Part shown: in pieces, positions 55,036 to 64,000 of the stretch | Position numbering within the stretch: position 1 is the stretch's first letter | How the letters are laid out: each line of letters opens with the position of its first letter | Source of the DNA: Pseudomonas paraglycinae | GTDB lineage: Bacteria > Pseudomonadota > Gammaproteobacteria > Pseudomonadales > Pseudomonadaceae | NCBI RefSeq assembly: GCF_021601625.1 | Contig: NZ_BQHR01000025.1 | Span: 1 to 64,000, forward strand | Direction: 5' to 3' | Length of the DNA stretch: 64,000 nt | The notes under the pieces: model-generated | What the model was told of the DNA's origin: nothing | What the model saw: the letters and a program-made list of their open reading frames with translations, nothing else | Databases searched by the model: none | Translations under genes and position numbers: made by a program

Positions 55036-56180
55036 AACGCGCTGCGGAAAATCTCCTCGATCTGCCGCTGATCCGCCGCCCGCGGATTGGTGAAGCCGCA
55101 GGCGTCTTTCAGGGCGTTGGCGGCGAGTACCGGGATGTCGGTGCACTTGGCGCCCAGATCACGCAATCCGCCGGGAATCTCCACGTCTCTAGCCAAACAA
55201 CGGATCGCATCAATCGCGGCTTTTGCGCCCTCTTCCGGACTGAAACCACGAATATCGGCGCCCATGGCGTGGGCCACGTCAGTGAGGCGGTCGGCGCAGA
55301 CCAGCGCGTTGAACGTCTGCACATGCGGCAACAACACCGCGTTGCACACCCCGTGAGGCAGATCGTAGAAACCGCCCAACTGGTGCGCCATCGCATGCAC
55401 GTAACCGAGGGACGCATTGTTAAACGCCATGCCCGCGAGGAACTGCGCGTACGCCATGTTTTCCCGCGCGGCCAGGTCGCTGCCGTCGCGCACGGCCAGA
55501 CGCAGGTTGTTGCTGATCAGGGTCATGGCCTTCAGCGCGCAGGCGTCGGTGATCGGGTTGGCGGCGGTGGAAACGTAGGCTTCGATCGCGTGGGTCAGTG
55601 CGTCCATGCCAGTGGCGGCGGTCAGGCCTTTCGGCATGGCGACCATCAGCGCCGGGTCGTTGACCGACAGCAGCGGCGTGACGTTGCGGTCGACGATGGC
55701 CATTTTCACGTGGCGGGTTTCGTCGGTGATGATGCAGAACCGGGTCATTTCGCTGGCCGTGCCGGCGGTGGTGTTGATGGCGATCAGCGGCAGTTGTGGC
55801 TTGGTCGATTGATCGACGCCTTCGTAGTCACGGATCTGCCCGCCGTTGGTGGCGCACAACGCGATGCCCTTGGCGCAGTCGTGGGGCGAGCCGCCACCGA
55901 GGGACACCACGAAATCACAGTGGCTGTCCTTGAGCAGCGCCAGCCCGGCCTCGACGTTGGCGATGCTCGGGTTCGGTTTGGCGCCGTCGAAGATCACTGA
56001 ATCGATGTCCTGCATCGCCAGTTTCTCGGCAATCATGGTCGCCACGCCAGCCCTGGCCAGACCGGCGTCGGTGACGATCAGCGCCTTGCGAAAACCGTAG
56101 TTGCGGATCGCATTCATCGCTTCGTCGAGGCAGCCGCTGCCCATGATGTTTACCGCGGGAATGAAAAAGGTGCTGCTCAT
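55032..56180 (-). CDS. Iron-containing alcohol dehydrogenase
   Basis: 382-residue group III dehydrogenase. NAD-binding [18 protein letters not shown] and the metal ligand region [14 protein letters not shown] then [18 protein letters not shown], with its His residues, are complete. Closest type is the YiaY/AdhB-like ethanol or 1,3-propanediol dehydrogenase; the substrate is not certain. The start at 56180 ([14 protein letters not shown]) is the family start. It may belong with nearby alcohol metabolism, but no partner is visible. Confidence 0.88.
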   Translation of the reverse strand: MSSTFFIPAVNIMGSGCLDEAMNAIRNYGFRKALIVTDAGLARAGVATMIAEKLAMQDIDSVIFDGAKPNPSIANVEAGLALLKDSHCDFVVSLGGGSPHDCAKGIALCATNGGQIRDYEGVDQSTKPQLPLIAINTTAGTASEMTRFCIITDETRHVKMAIVDRNVTPLLSVNDPALMVAMPKGLTAATGMDALTHAIEAYVSTAANPITDACALKAMTLISNNLRLAVRDGSDLAARENMAYAQFLAGMAFNNASLGYVHAMAHQLGGFYDLPHGVCNAVLLPHVQTFNALVCADRLTDVAHAMGADIRGFSPEEGAKAAIDAIRCLARDVEIPGGLRDLGAKCTDIPVLAANALKDACGFTNPRAADQRQIEEIFRSAF

Positions 56181-56335
56181 GGCGCGTCTCCTGGCTGGGG
56201 CCGAATCGACGCTTGCAATTCGGCGGGTGCGCAAAGGATCGACCGATCGGTCACGGCGGATGTTGATCTGGCTCAATGCCCGCTCGTGATAAAGTCGCCG
56301 TCCATCTGCCCCTTTGTTTTGAGACGTGCCCTGCA

Positions 56336-57355
56336 ATGAGCGATTTTCTGGATGTCGACGCCACCCTCGAAGACTGGAACGCGTTGCGCGCCACCACCGA
56401 CTTCAGCGGTCTGCTGCTGGGCAACGGCGCCAGTCGCGCGGTGTGGGACGATTTCGGCTACGACTCGCTGTTCGAAAACGCCCGCACGGTGGAAGAAAAG
56501 CCCCTGAGCCCGTCGGAACTGAGCGTGTTCGACGCGATGCAGACGCGCAGCTTCGAGCAGGTGCTCGGCGCGCTGAAAACCACCAGCCGGGTCAACAAGG
56601 CTTTGGCCGTCAGCTCGGCCGCGCCGCGCAACCGCTACTACGCGATCAAGGAAGCGCTGATCAACACAGTGCACGCGGTGCACATCCCGTGGCGGCTGAT
56701 CGAAGCCTCGACTTTGGCGACCCTGAACAGTGAACTGGCGAGCTATCGCACGGTGTTCACCACCAATTACGATTTGCTCAATTACTGGGCCCTGCAACAT
56801 CAGGGCGAGGTGATCGACGACCTGTTCAACGGCCCCGATGCGAGTTTCGATTTGTGCGAAAGCAGCACTGAAAAACCGCGTCTGCTGTACCTGCACGGCG
56901 GCCTGCATCTGGTGCGCAATCAGGACGGCACCGCGCGCAAACTGACCGCCACCGAGGGCACGCTGCTCGGCAGTTTCGCGATCAACAACACGATCAAGAC
57001 GCTCGACGACGTGCCGCTGTTCGTCAACGAAGGGCCGAGCGCCGACAAGCTCAAGACCATCCGCAGTTCCGATTACCTGTCGTTCTGCTACGACCAGTTA
57101 CTCGGTCACGGTGACAACCTGTGCATCTTCGGCCACGCCCTGGGCGAACAGGACAGCCACCTCGTGCGCGCCCTGCGTCTGGCGAAACCGAAGACCGTGG
57201 CGATCTCGATCTACCCGCGCAGCGCGGCGTTCATCCAGCACCAGAAGCGGCACTACGCGAAGCTGTTCGAGGGCACGGGCGTCGAGTTGCGGTTCTTTGA
57301 TTCCAAGAGCCATGCGCTGGGGAATCCGAAGCTGTCGGTGCCGGTCGAGGTCTGA
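56336..57355 (+). CDS. DUF4917 family (SIR2-like) protein
   Basis: 339-residue protein. Features [34 protein letters not shown] and LLYLHGGLH are typical of SIR2-like nucleotide-binding folds: glycine loop, TTNYD and a catalytic-type LHG. Some SIR2-domain proteins act as NADases in anti-phage systems; whether this one does is unknown. No effector or sensor domain is fused. Start 56336 is the family-like start. Its stop abuts the end of the XRE-cupin gene. Confidence 0.75.
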   Translation: MSDFLDVDATLEDWNALRATTDFSGLLLGNGASRAVWDDFGYDSLFENARTVEEKPLSPSELSVFDAMQTRSFEQVLGALKTTSRVNKALAVSSAAPRNRYYAIKEALINTVHAVHIPWRLIEASTLATLNSELASYRTVFTTNYDLLNYWALQHQGEVIDDLFNGPDASFDLCESSTEKPRLLYLHGGLHLVRNQDGTARKLTATEGTLLGSFAINNTIKTLDDVPLFVNEGPSADKLKTIRSSDYLSFCYDQLLGHGDNLCIFGHALGEQDSHLVRALRLAKPKTVAISIYPRSAAFIQHQKRHYAKLFEGTGVELRFFDSKSHALGNPKLSVPVEV

Positions 57356-57901
57356 TCACTCCTCCTCCCTGCTGTGCACCACCACCAGCAACTGCGCCTG
57401 CACCTCGCCCACTGAGCGGATGCGATGGGGTTTCTGCGCATTGAAGTGCAGCGCATCGCCCCGCTCCAGCAGCACCCGTTCGTTCACGAAGTCCACTTCG
57501 ACTCGACCTTCGTGGACGAACAGAAACTCCTCGCCCAAGTGTTCCTTGAAGGTTTTGTCAGTGAATTCGCTCGGCGGGTAAATGATGAACGGCAGCAGGC
57601 TGCGCTCGCTGACCTGATGGGCCAGCACTGCGTAGCCGGGGCTGTGGTCGTTGGCCGCCAGCGACTGGCGTTCGTGGCTGCGCACCAGGCTGTAGCTGTC
57701 GAGGCTGACGTTGTCTTCGGAGAACAGCTCCTCGACTTTCACGTTCAGCGCCTTGGCCAGTTTCAGCGCGGCGGCAATCGACGGCGTGTTCAACCCGCGC
57801 TCGACCTTCGACAGGTAACTCTTGGTCATGCCGGATTTCTCGGCCAGCGCCTCAAGGGTTACGCCAAGTTTTTTTCTCAATAATTTCAAACGGATAGACA
57901 T
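57356..57901 (-). CDS. XRE-cupin transcriptional regulator
   Basis: 181-residue regulator: HTH_3 domain (about residues 5-62, LRKKLGVTLEALAEKSGMTK then SYLSKVERGLNTPSIAAA) and a C-terminal cupin (about 105-178, LGEEFLFVHEGRVEVDFV and ERGDALHFNAQKPHRI). The HTH binds DNA; the cupin probably senses a small ligand. It is divergent from the class II aldolase gene, and a palindrome in the 108-base gap is its likely operator. Confidence 0.9.
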   Translation of the reverse strand: MSIRLKLLRKKLGVTLEALAEKSGMTKSYLSKVERGLNTPSIAAALKLAKALNVKVEELFSEDNVSLDSYSLVRSHERQSLAANDHSPGYAVLAHQVSERSLLPFIIYPPSEFTDKTFKEHLGEEFLFVHEGRVEVDFVNERVLLERGDALHFNAQKPHRIRSVGEVQAQLLVVVHSREEE

Positions 57902-57946
57902 GCGAAGCGATTAATCCAGCAAAGGAAAGACGATTTGTCCTTGCCA

Positions 57947-57982
57947 ATGACACAAAGTGTCATATAGCCTCTTAAGTGTCAT
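57947..57982. promoter_or_regulatory. Palindromic operator between XRE-cupin and aldolase genes
   Basis: ATGACAC-AAA-GTGTCAT (57947-57963) is a perfect 17-base inverted repeat, and a further half site GTGTCAT recurs at 57976-57982, 19 bases from the first. It overlaps a TATAGC-like -10 for the aldolase gene. The location suggests binding of the XRE-cupin protein to both promoters. Confidence 0.6.
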
Positions 57983-58009
57983 CCATGGCAACCACCACAG
58001 GACACGGAT

Positions 58010-58792
58010 ATGGCGAAGACATTAGCACTACCCAAAGACGAACTGGTCAAGCAAGCGCTGACCCAGATGCAAAAAAGCCTGGCGGATAATACGTGGACAG
58101 ACCGGCAAAAGCTGGCCCTGACCTGCCGGATCCTCTTCGAGAACGGCCACGATTCGGGCCTCGCCGGGCAGATCACCGCCCGTGGCCCGCAGCCGGGCAC
58201 TTACTACACTCAGCAACTGGGCCTGGGTTTCGACGAAATCACCGCGAGCAATCTGCTGCTGGTCAACGAAGACCTGGAAGTGCTCGAAGGCCACGGCATG
58301 GCCAACCCGGCCAACCGTTTCCACAGCTGGGTGTACCGTGCCCGGCCGGACGTGAACTGCATCATCCACACCCACCCGACGCACATTGCCGCGCTGTCGA
58401 TGCTGGAAGTGCCGCTGCAGATTTCCCACATGGACCTGTGCCCGCTGTACGACGATTGCGCGTTCCTTGAAGGCTGGCCGGGTGTGCCGGTGGGCAACGA
58501 AGAAGGCGAGTTGATTGCCGGGGCCTTGGGCGACAAACGGGCGATCCTGCTTTCCCACCACGGGCAGCTGTCCACCGGGACGACCATCGAGGAAGCCTGT
58601 GTCATCGCGCAACTGATCGAGCGCGCCGCCAAGCTGCAATTGCTGGCGATGGCCGCCGGGACGATCAAGCCGATCATCCCCGAGCTGGGTCGCGAGGCGC
58701 ATGACTGGGTATCGAAACCGAAACGCCACGCCGCGGCCTTCAACTACTACGCCCGGCAGAACCTGCGTCAGCACGCCGATTGCCTGAACTGA
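58010..58792 (+). CDS. Class II aldolase/adducin family protein
   Basis: 260-residue aldolase-fold protein. The metal-binding His pair lies in CIIHTHPTHIAAL and the third His in LLSHHGQLSTGTTIEEA. The N-terminal part fits the family's start RQKLALTCRILFENGHDSGL, AGQI. It follows the regulator divergently and precedes a DapA-like lyase by 26 bases, so the two act in one pathway, perhaps on a sugar acid. Substrate unknown. Confidence 0.85.
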   Translation: MAKTLALPKDELVKQALTQMQKSLADNTWTDRQKLALTCRILFENGHDSGLAGQITARGPQPGTYYTQQLGLGFDEITASNLLLVNEDLEVLEGHGMANPANRFHSWVYRARPDVNCIIHTHPTHIAALSMLEVPLQISHMDLCPLYDDCAFLEGWPGVPVGNEEGELIAGALGDKRAILLSHHGQLSTGTTIEEACVIAQLIERAAKLQLLAMAAGTIKPIIPELGREAHDWVSKPKRHAAAFNYYARQNLRQHADCLN

Positions 58793-58818
58793 ACACCTCA
58801 TCCTTGCGGAGCACTCTC

Positions 58819-59700
58819 ATGTCCAACATTCACGGCATCATCGGCTACACCATCACCCCCTTCAGCGCCAACGGCGAAGGCGTTGACCTGCCGGCCCTCG
58901 GCCGCTCCATCGACCGGCTGATCGCCGACGGCGTCCACGCCATTGCGCCACTGGGCAGCACCGGCGAGGGCGCCTACCTGAGCGATGCGGAGTGGGACCA
59001 GGTCGCCGAATTCAGCATCAAGCACGTCGCCAAGCGCGTGCCGACCGTGGTCAGCGTGTCCGACCTGACCACCGCCAAAGCGGTACGCCGCGCCCGTTTC
59101 GCCGAAGCCCATGGCGCCGACGTAGTGATGGTGCTGCCGACGTCCTACTGGAAGCTGACCGAGGCGGAAATCCTCGCCCACTACCGCGCCATCGGCGACA
59201 GCATCGGCGTGCCGATCATGCTCTACAACAACCCGGCCACCAGCGGCACCGACATGTCGGTGGAGCTGATCCTGCGTATCGTCAACGGCGTGGAAAACGT
59301 GACCACGGTCAAGGAGAGTACCGGCGACATCCAGCGCATGCACAAGCTGCAACTGCTCGGCGAAGGCCGGGTGCCGTTCTACAACGGCTGCAACCCGCTG
59401 GCGCTGGAAGCCTTCGCTGCTGGGGCCAAAGGCTGGTGCACGGCGGCACCGAACCTGATCCCGCAGCTCAACCTGGATTTGTACGAAGCCACACTGGCAG
59501 GGGATCTGGGCAAGGCGCGGGAGCTGTTCTACCGCCAGTTGCCGCTGCTGGACTTCATCCTCAAGGGCGGTTTGCCGGCGACGATCAAGGCCGGTCTGCG
59601 ACTGACCGACCTGGAAGTCGGCGATCCACGCTTGCCGGTGTTCCCGCTGAGCGAGGCCGGGCGTAATCAGTTGCAGGCCATTCTCAAAAGCCTGAGCTGA
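58819..59700 (+). CDS. Dihydrodipicolinate synthase family lyase
   Basis: 293-residue DapA-superfamily aldolase/dehydratase. Schiff-base Lys165 lies in TTVKESTGD and Tyr136 in MLYNNPATS; the loop GSTGEGAYL matches substrate binding. The DapA-specific Arg after the Tyr motif is absent (NNPATS instead of NVPGRTS), so it is not the lysine enzyme already present at 2978. Partner of the aldolase gene upstream. The retro-aldol or dehydration substrate is unknown. Confidence 0.85.
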   Translation: MSNIHGIIGYTITPFSANGEGVDLPALGRSIDRLIADGVHAIAPLGSTGEGAYLSDAEWDQVAEFSIKHVAKRVPTVVSVSDLTTAKAVRRARFAEAHGADVVMVLPTSYWKLTEAEILAHYRAIGDSIGVPIMLYNNPATSGTDMSVELILRIVNGVENVTTVKESTGDIQRMHKLQLLGEGRVPFYNGCNPLALEAFAAGAKGWCTAAPNLIPQLNLDLYEATLAGDLGKARELFYRQLPLLDFILKGGLPATIKAGLRLTDLEVGDPRLPVFPLSEAGRNQLQAILKSLS

Positions 59701-59716
59701 TTTCAAGGTACACACC

Positions 59717-59750
59717 AACCCTGTGGGAGCGAGCTTGCTCCCACAGGGTT
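59717..59750 (+). terminator. REP-type hairpin terminator
   Basis: AACCCTGTGGGAGC and its complement form a 14-bp stem around GAGCTT, then TTTGTG. The arms carry the same GTGGGAGC/GCTCCCAC core as the REPINs. It lies 16 bases past the lyase gene and could end the two-gene unit. Confidence 0.75.
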
Positions 59751-59761
59751 TTGTGTTGGAT

Positions 59762-60106
59762 TCAAAGCACCGGCAGTGTCTTGTCCTTGATCACTTTGGA
59801 CGGCCCGTTGGTCTTGACGCTGGCGATGCCTTTGGCACACGCCGCGTCCGATGAATAGGATTCGCTGCTGCCGATGATCTGGTGATTGGCCGCCTTGAGG
59901 TTGAAGTAAGGATGGCCGTCCTTCGTCGATTTTTTCTCGTAGCGGTCATCCAGCGGGCTGTTGGTCTGCACCGAAGCAATGCCGTTTTCGGCGGCCGTGC
60001 GGGTGGTGTACAGCTCGCTGATCAGAATGGTTTCTGCATTAGCCGCTTTCAGCACGAACCTGTACTGGCCGTTGCTGCTTTTACTGATTTCGTACCATCC
60101 GGACAT
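59762..60106 (-). CDS. yegP: YegP (DUF1508) family protein
   Basis: 114-residue protein of two DUF1508 repeats: YEISKSSNGQYRFVLKAANAE and, 50 residues later, YEKKSTKDGHPYFNLKAANHQ. No signal peptide. The family is small, beta-rich and often annotated only as YegP; role unknown. It lies 25 bases before the DJ-1 gene, same strand order. Confidence 0.85.
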   Translation of the reverse strand: MSGWYEISKSSNGQYRFVLKAANAETILISELYTTRTAAENGIASVQTNSPLDDRYEKKSTKDGHPYFNLKAANHQIIGSSESYSSDAACAKGIASVKTNGPSKVIKDKTLPVL

Positions 60107-60130
60107 GCTGTTTTTCTCCTTTTCGAGGTG

Positions 60131-60712
60131 TCACAGGGTGATTTTAGTCCCAAGCAAACCAAGGAAACCGGCCAGCCATTTCGGGTGCGCCGGCCAGGCG
60201 GGCGCGGTGGCCAGGTTGCCCTGGACATGGCCGTCCGTGACCGGGATGTCGATGTAGGTGCCGCCGGCCAGCCGGACTTCCGGGGCGCAGGCCGGATAGG
60301 CGCTGCACTCGCGACCTTCGAGAATCCCCGCTGCCGCCAGCAGTTGCGCGCCGTGACAGACAGCGGCAATTGGCTTGCCGGCCTTGTCGAAAGCTCGCAC
60401 CAGTTCGAGGACTTTTTCGTTCAGCCGCAGGTATTCCGGAGCGCGTCCACCGGGCACCAGCAGTGCGTCGTAATCCTTGGCATCGACCTTGGCGAAATCG
60501 AAGTTCAGGGCGAACTGGTGACCGGGCTTTTCGCTGTAGGTCTGGTCGCCTTCGAAATCGTGGATCGCGGTGCGCACGGTCTTGCCGGCGGCTTTATCCG
60601 GGCACACGGCGTGCACGGTGTGACCGACCATTTGCAGGGCCTGGAACGGCACCATCACTTCGTAGTCTTCGACGTAATCGCCGACCAGCATCAGAATCTT
60701 TTTCGCGGCCAT
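60131..60712 (-). CDS. DJ-1/PfpI family protein
   Basis: 193-residue DJ-1/PfpI fold. The nucleophile Cys lies in [34 protein letters not shown] opens the protein and [15 protein letters not shown] follows. Family roles include glyoxalase, protease and stress functions; the Cys-His arrangement cannot be assigned here. The start at 60712 is chosen over a longer frame, which lacks support. Confidence 0.85.
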   Translation of the reverse strand: MAAKKILMLVGDYVEDYEVMVPFQALQMVGHTVHAVCPDKAAGKTVRTAIHDFEGDQTYSEKPGHQFALNFDFAKVDAKDYDALLVPGGRAPEYLRLNEKVLELVRAFDKAGKPIAAVCHGAQLLAAAGILEGRECSAYPACAPEVRLAGGTYIDIPVTDGHVQGNLATAPAWPAHPKWLAGFLGLLGTKITL

Positions 60713-60881
60713 GGACAGGACTCCTCTGGTGAATGCGCAGGAATATTCACAGTAGCCCAAGGACCGCGATGGCGTTCGCAAACTGTATGGATAACTCTGC
60801 GCTCAGCTGTAACAGGCCGATTGCCGTGGTTTGTGGCTAGATGAAGACACCTCCCTGCCACCCTCGAATCTGGTTGCCCTC

Positions 60882-61796
60882 ATGTCTTCGCGCGAAAACA
60901 CCGGCATGGCCCTCGGCCTGCTCGGCGTGGTGATTTTCAGCCTTACCCTGCCCTTCACCCGCATCGTGGTGCAGGAACTGCACCCGCTGCTCAATGGCCT
61001 CGGCCGCGCCTTGTTCGCGGCGATTCCGGCAGCGGCGCTGTTGTTGTGGCGACGGGAAAAGTGGCCGACCTGGAAGCAAGTCAAAGGCCTGAGCCTGGTG
61101 ATTGCCGGGGTGATTCTCGGTTTCCCGGTGCTGTCGGCGTGGGCCATGCAGACCTTGCCGGCGTCCCATGGCGCGCTGGTCAACGGTTTGCAGCCGCTGT
61201 GCGTGGCGCTGTACGCCGCGTGGCTGTCCCATGAACGCCCGTCGAAAGCCTTCTGGGCCTGCGCCGCGTTGGGCAGTGCGCTGGTGCTGGGTTATGCGTT
61301 GTACACCGGCGCCGGCAGCATTCAGGCCGGGGATTTGTTGATGTTGGGTGCGATCGCGGTAGGCGGTCTGGGTTATGCCGAGGGCGGGCGTCTTGCCCGC
61401 CAGATGGGCGGCTGGCAAGTGATCTGCTGGGCGCTGGTGCTGTCGACGCCGCTGCTGATCGGCCCGGTGCTGTATCTGGCTTTCCAGCATCAGGGCGCGG
61501 TGTCGGCGAAAACCTGGTGGGCCTTCGGCTACGTCGCGCTGTTTTCGCAGTTCTTGGGGTTCTTCGCCTGGTACGCCGGGCTGGCCATGGGTGGCATTGC
61601 CCGGGTCAGTCAGATCCAGTTGCTGCAGATCTTCTTCACCATCGCGTTTTCCGCGCTGTTCTTCGGCGAACACGTGGAGCCGATCACCTGGCTGTTCGCC
61701 TGCGGCGTGATCGCGACGGTGATGCTCGGGCGCAAGACCGCGGTGCGCCCGGCTCAACCGGGCACATTACCGGCCGGGGTTCAGCTCAAGCCTTGA
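60882..61796 (+). CDS. EamA/DMT family transporter
   Basis: 304-residue membrane protein with ten predicted helices and two EamA repeats. Features: GVVIFSLTLPFTRIVVQEL, ALFAAIPAAALLLWRREKW and LGGLGYAEGG-type loops, with FSALFFGEHVEPITWLFACG at the end. Probably an exporter of small molecules; substrate unknown. The start 60882 removes 17 upstream residues. Its end overlaps the convergent methyltransferase gene by 11 bases. Confidence 0.85.
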   Translation: MSSRENTGMALGLLGVVIFSLTLPFTRIVVQELHPLLNGLGRALFAAIPAAALLLWRREKWPTWKQVKGLSLVIAGVILGFPVLSAWAMQTLPASHGALVNGLQPLCVALYAAWLSHERPSKAFWACAALGSALVLGYALYTGAGSIQAGDLLMLGAIAVGGLGYAEGGRLARQMGGWQVICWALVLSTPLLIGPVLYLAFQHQGAVSAKTWWAFGYVALFSQFLGFFAWYAGLAMGGIARVSQIQLLQIFFTIAFSALFFGEHVEPITWLFACGVIATVMLGRKTAVRPAQPGTLPAGVQLKP

Positions 61797-63018
61797 GCTT
61801 CAGCAAACCGTCAGCGAGCAGCAGGGTTTCGAGGCAGTGCTCGCTGATCTGGTAGAACGCTTTCAATTCCTGAATCTTCACCAGCAGCTGAGTCGGGTCC
61901 ACCGGCTCGGCGCGCTTCACGGCGAGGATCATCTTGTTCTTGTTGGTGTGGTCCAGCGAGATGAACTCGAACACCTTGGTCTCGTAACCGCAGGCTTCGA
62001 GGAACAGCGCACGCAGGCTGTCGGTAACCATTTCCGCCTGCTGGCCCAGGTGCAAGCCGTATTGCAGCATCGGCTTGAGCAGCGCCGGGCTCTGGATCTG
62101 CAAGCGGATCTGTTTGTGGCAGCACGGCGAGCACATGATGATCGAGGCGCCGGAGCGGATGCCGGTGTGGATCGCGTAGTCGGTGGCGATGTCGCAGGCA
62201 TGCAGGGCGATCATCACGTCCAGCTCGCTCGGCGCCACGCTGCGCACATCGCCGCACTTGAACACCAGCCCTGGGTGTTCCAGCTTCGCGGCGGCGGTGT
62301 TGCACAGATTGACCATCTCTTCGCGCAACTCGACGCCGGTCACTTCGCCCTCGGCCTTCAACGTGTTGCGCAAATAATCATGGATGGCGAACGTCAGGTA
62401 ACCCTTGCCCGAACCGAAATCCGCCACCCGCACCGGTTTGTCCAGAGCCAGCGGCGACGAGGTCAGCGCGTGGCTGAAGACTTCGATGAACTTGTTGATC
62501 TGCTTCCACTTGCGCGACATCGCCGGAATCAGCTCGTGCTGGGCGTTGGTCACGCCCAGATCCTTCAGGAACGGCCGGTTCAGATCGAGGAAGCGGTTTT
62601 TCTCGCGGTTGTGCTCGGCGGACGGCACTTCGCGCAATTGCTGGGGTTTGCTCATAAACAGCGAGCTCTTGCCCTTTTTGCTGTATTCGAGCTGGGCTTC
62701 GTCAGTCAACGCCAGCAAATGCGCATTTTTGAACGCCGCCGGCAGCAGCCCGGCAATCGTCGCCACCGCTTCGTCCAGCGGCAGGTTCTTGGTGATGTCG
62801 CGGGTCTTGTAGCGATAAACGAACGACAGGCACGGCTGCGCCTTGACCGTCACCGGTTTGATGATGATCCGCTGCAGATCCGCTTCTTCGCCGACGTACT
62901 TGGCCAGCACCAGTTTGATGAAACCATTCTGTTCGAGGCTGGTTTGCAGCAGCTCGATGAACCGGGCGTGGTGATCGGACGCCGGTTTGGCAGATGCGGA
63001 AGGAGCGGTAACGGACAT
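61786..63018 (-). CDS. Class I SAM methyltransferase (GSTCD/TRM13-like)
   Basis: 410-residue protein. The central domain has the SAM motif VADFGSGKGYLTFAIHDYL and ALHACDIATDYAIHTGIR, SASIIMCSPCCHKQ, the CCHKQ signature of methyltransferases related to tRNA methylase TRM13 and human GSTCD (Methyltransf_32). The N-terminal part (about 1-150) is family-specific. The RNA or protein target is unproven. It converges with the DMT gene. Confidence 0.8.
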   Translation of the reverse strand: MSVTAPSASAKPASDHHARFIELLQTSLEQNGFIKLVLAKYVGEEADLQRIIIKPVTVKAQPCLSFVYRYKTRDITKNLPLDEAVATIAGLLPAAFKNAHLLALTDEAQLEYSKKGKSSLFMSKPQQLREVPSAEHNREKNRFLDLNRPFLKDLGVTNAQHELIPAMSRKWKQINKFIEVFSHALTSSPLALDKPVRVADFGSGKGYLTFAIHDYLRNTLKAEGEVTGVELREEMVNLCNTAAAKLEHPGLVFKCGDVRSVAPSELDVMIALHACDIATDYAIHTGIRSGASIIMCSPCCHKQIRLQIQSPALLKPMLQYGLHLGQQAEMVTDSLRALFLEACGYETKVFEFISLDHTNKNKMILAVKRAEPVDPTQLLVKIQELKAFYQISEHCLETLLLADGLLKLKA

Positions 63019-63121
63019 GGGAAAAAGCGGCCTCGGACGGGCAAATCGGGAATGGCCGCTAGTTTAGGGGGGATGGGAGTCGGGGACACGCTCTTATTTA
63101 CCGAACGGCGTTTAAAAGCGG

Positions 63122-63312
63122 CCCTCACCCCAGCCCTCTCCCGGAGGGAGAGGGAGCCGACCGAGATGTCTTTCGCTATCCATCGACCTGAAATATCGAG
63201 TCGATTATGGATTCAACGCCAATCGTTCAAGTCGGTGTATCTCCTCAATATCCCCCAATCGGCTCCCTCTCCCTCCGGGCGGTCCGACGTTTCGGGAGGG
63301 CTGGGGTGAGGG
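63122..63312. repeat. 191-base long inverted-repeat element
   Basis: Terminal CCCTCACCCCAGCCCTC (63122-63138) and GAGGGCTGGGGTGAGGG (63296-63312) are perfect 17-base inverted arms, with further inner complementary pieces such as GGAGGGAGAGGGAGCCG/CGGCTCCCTCTCCCTCC. The element fills most of the 326-base gap between the methyltransferase and TPM genes, which is otherwise empty. It looks like a non-autonomous mobile repeat. Confidence 0.7.
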
Positions 63313-63344
63313 CTGCGATATCAAGTCTTACAACACTGCCGAAA

Positions 63345-63962
63345 CTACCCCAACACCACCAAGCGATTGGGCAACTCATTCCTGACCTGCGTCACTGGCA
63401 CATGCACCTTGAGCAACTCGCCGCACGCCTCGATACAAGTGACGAAGCCCTGCAACGTCTGCCCCTGCCGTACCTGCTCGGTAAACGCCGCGACAATCGA
63501 GTCCCAGCTCTTGTTATCCAGCTTTTTGGAAATCCCTTCATCCACCAGAATTTCCACGTAGCGCTCCGCCTCGCAGACAAAAATCAGCATGCCGGTGCTG
63601 CCCACCGTGTGATGCAGGTTCTGTTCGAGAAACTGCCGACGCGCCAGGTTCGAGGCGCGCCAGTGCCGAACGTGGCGGGGGATCAGATGAGTGGTGACCT
63701 TGGGCAGGCGAAACACCAGGCACAGCACGACAAAACTGACCCACTGCACCAGCAACAGGCTGTGCATCGTCAACCAGCCGGTCAGGTAATGCACGATCCC
63801 CGGCACCACCAGCGCCAGCAGACTGGCCCATAGCAGCGGGATGTACGCGTAGTCGTCGGCGCGGGCCGCGAGCACCGTCACCAGTTCGGCGTCGGTGTCG
63901 CGCTCGACCCGGGCGATGGCCTCGGCGACCTTGCGTTGTTCGTGTTCAGTCAGTAATGCCAT
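63345..63962 (-). CDS. TPM-domain membrane protein
   Basis: 205-residue protein: a TPM domain split around the membrane helices. The N-terminus MALLTEHEQRKVAEAIARVE and DAELVTVLAARADDY precede two to three hydrophobic helices (about residues 38-85), and the C-terminal TPM segment (about 110-200) has TGMLIFVCEAERYVEILVDE. The family includes proteins of membrane protein/phosphatase type, often in lemA-tpm operons, and the gene may continue an operon beyond the right edge. Function uncertain. Confidence 0.8.
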   Translation of the reverse strand: MALLTEHEQRKVAEAIARVERDTDAELVTVLAARADDYAYIPLLWASLLALVVPGIVHYLTGWLTMHSLLLVQWVSFVVLCLVFRLPKVTTHLIPRHVRHWRASNLARRQFLEQNLHHTVGSTGMLIFVCEAERYVEILVDEGISKKLDNKSWDSIVAAFTEQVRQGQTLQGFVTCIEACGELLKVHVPVTQVRNELPNRLVVLG

Positions 63963-64000
63963 GTCGTGTTGTGCCTGCTCATTATTGTTATCACCAGCCG

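Overview
The window is typical of a high-GC Pseudomonas chromosome from the P. fluorescens/P. putida lineage; I cannot name the species. Evidence is the algU-mucA-mucB-mucD cluster, the order dapA-bamC-MBL-purC followed by tRNA-Ser, a phaG gene for medium-chain polyhydroxyalkanoate supply, a chromosomal fosA-like gene, and REP/REPIN repeats of the 'GTGGGAGC...GCTCCCAC' type. The first 17 bases match the end of a Tn5 transposase adapter at 16 of 17 positions, so position 1 is probably a contig end with residual library adapter.

Region 1 (1-18.9 kb) is core genome: tRNA-Ser; dapA-bamC-MBL-purC; gcvR-bcp; a PerM-type permease and tusA; bepA; the envelope-stress operon algU-mucA-mucB-mucD with an intact full-length mucA, no mucC and recognisable AlgU promoters; nadB; the flavin/iron-sulfur genes sdhE, ygfX and ygfZ; an HDOD gene; and the tctDE two-component system. 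Region 2 (18.9-24.7 kb) holds tctCBA, the tripartite carboxylate transporter presumably controlled by TctDE, with an AbrB-family membrane gene overlapping its end. A low-GC orphan gene and ung follow.

Region 3 (24.8-37.1 kb) is led by an enoyl-CoA hydratase-type gene and two tyrosine-rich lipoprotein genes. The main feature is a guanidine-assimilation operon: sigma-54 promoter, guanidine-I (ykkC) riboswitch, ABC importer (binding protein, permease, ATPase), two carboxyguanidine deiminase subunits, a biotin-dependent guanidine carboxylase (of the type usually annotated urea carboxylase), and allophanate hydrolase. Together these would convert guanidine to ammonia and CO2. A 75-bp REPIN lies in frame inside the carboxylase gene and another REPIN lies just upstream of it.

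Region 4 (37.1-64 kb) is mixed and partly accessory: a Cache-GGDEF cyclase, rsuA, phaG, tRNA-Gly, a thioesterase, a hicAB toxin-antitoxin pair with a palindromic operator over its promoter, a DUF6124-like gene beside an Ash/C4-like inverted-repeat element, methyltransferases including tam, stress proteins (DUF4142, KGG-repeat), a PAS-GAF-GGDEF cyclase, a LysE exporter, fosA, twin secreted paralogues, a LysR/YdcZ pair, an alpha-oxoamine synthase with an MFS exporter, an iron alcohol dehydrogenase, a DUF4917 (SIR2-like) gene, an XRE-cupin regulator divergent from a class II aldolase and a DapA-like lyase, yegP, a DJ-1/PfpI protein, an EamA exporter, a methyltransferase and a TPM-domain membrane protein running to the right edge.
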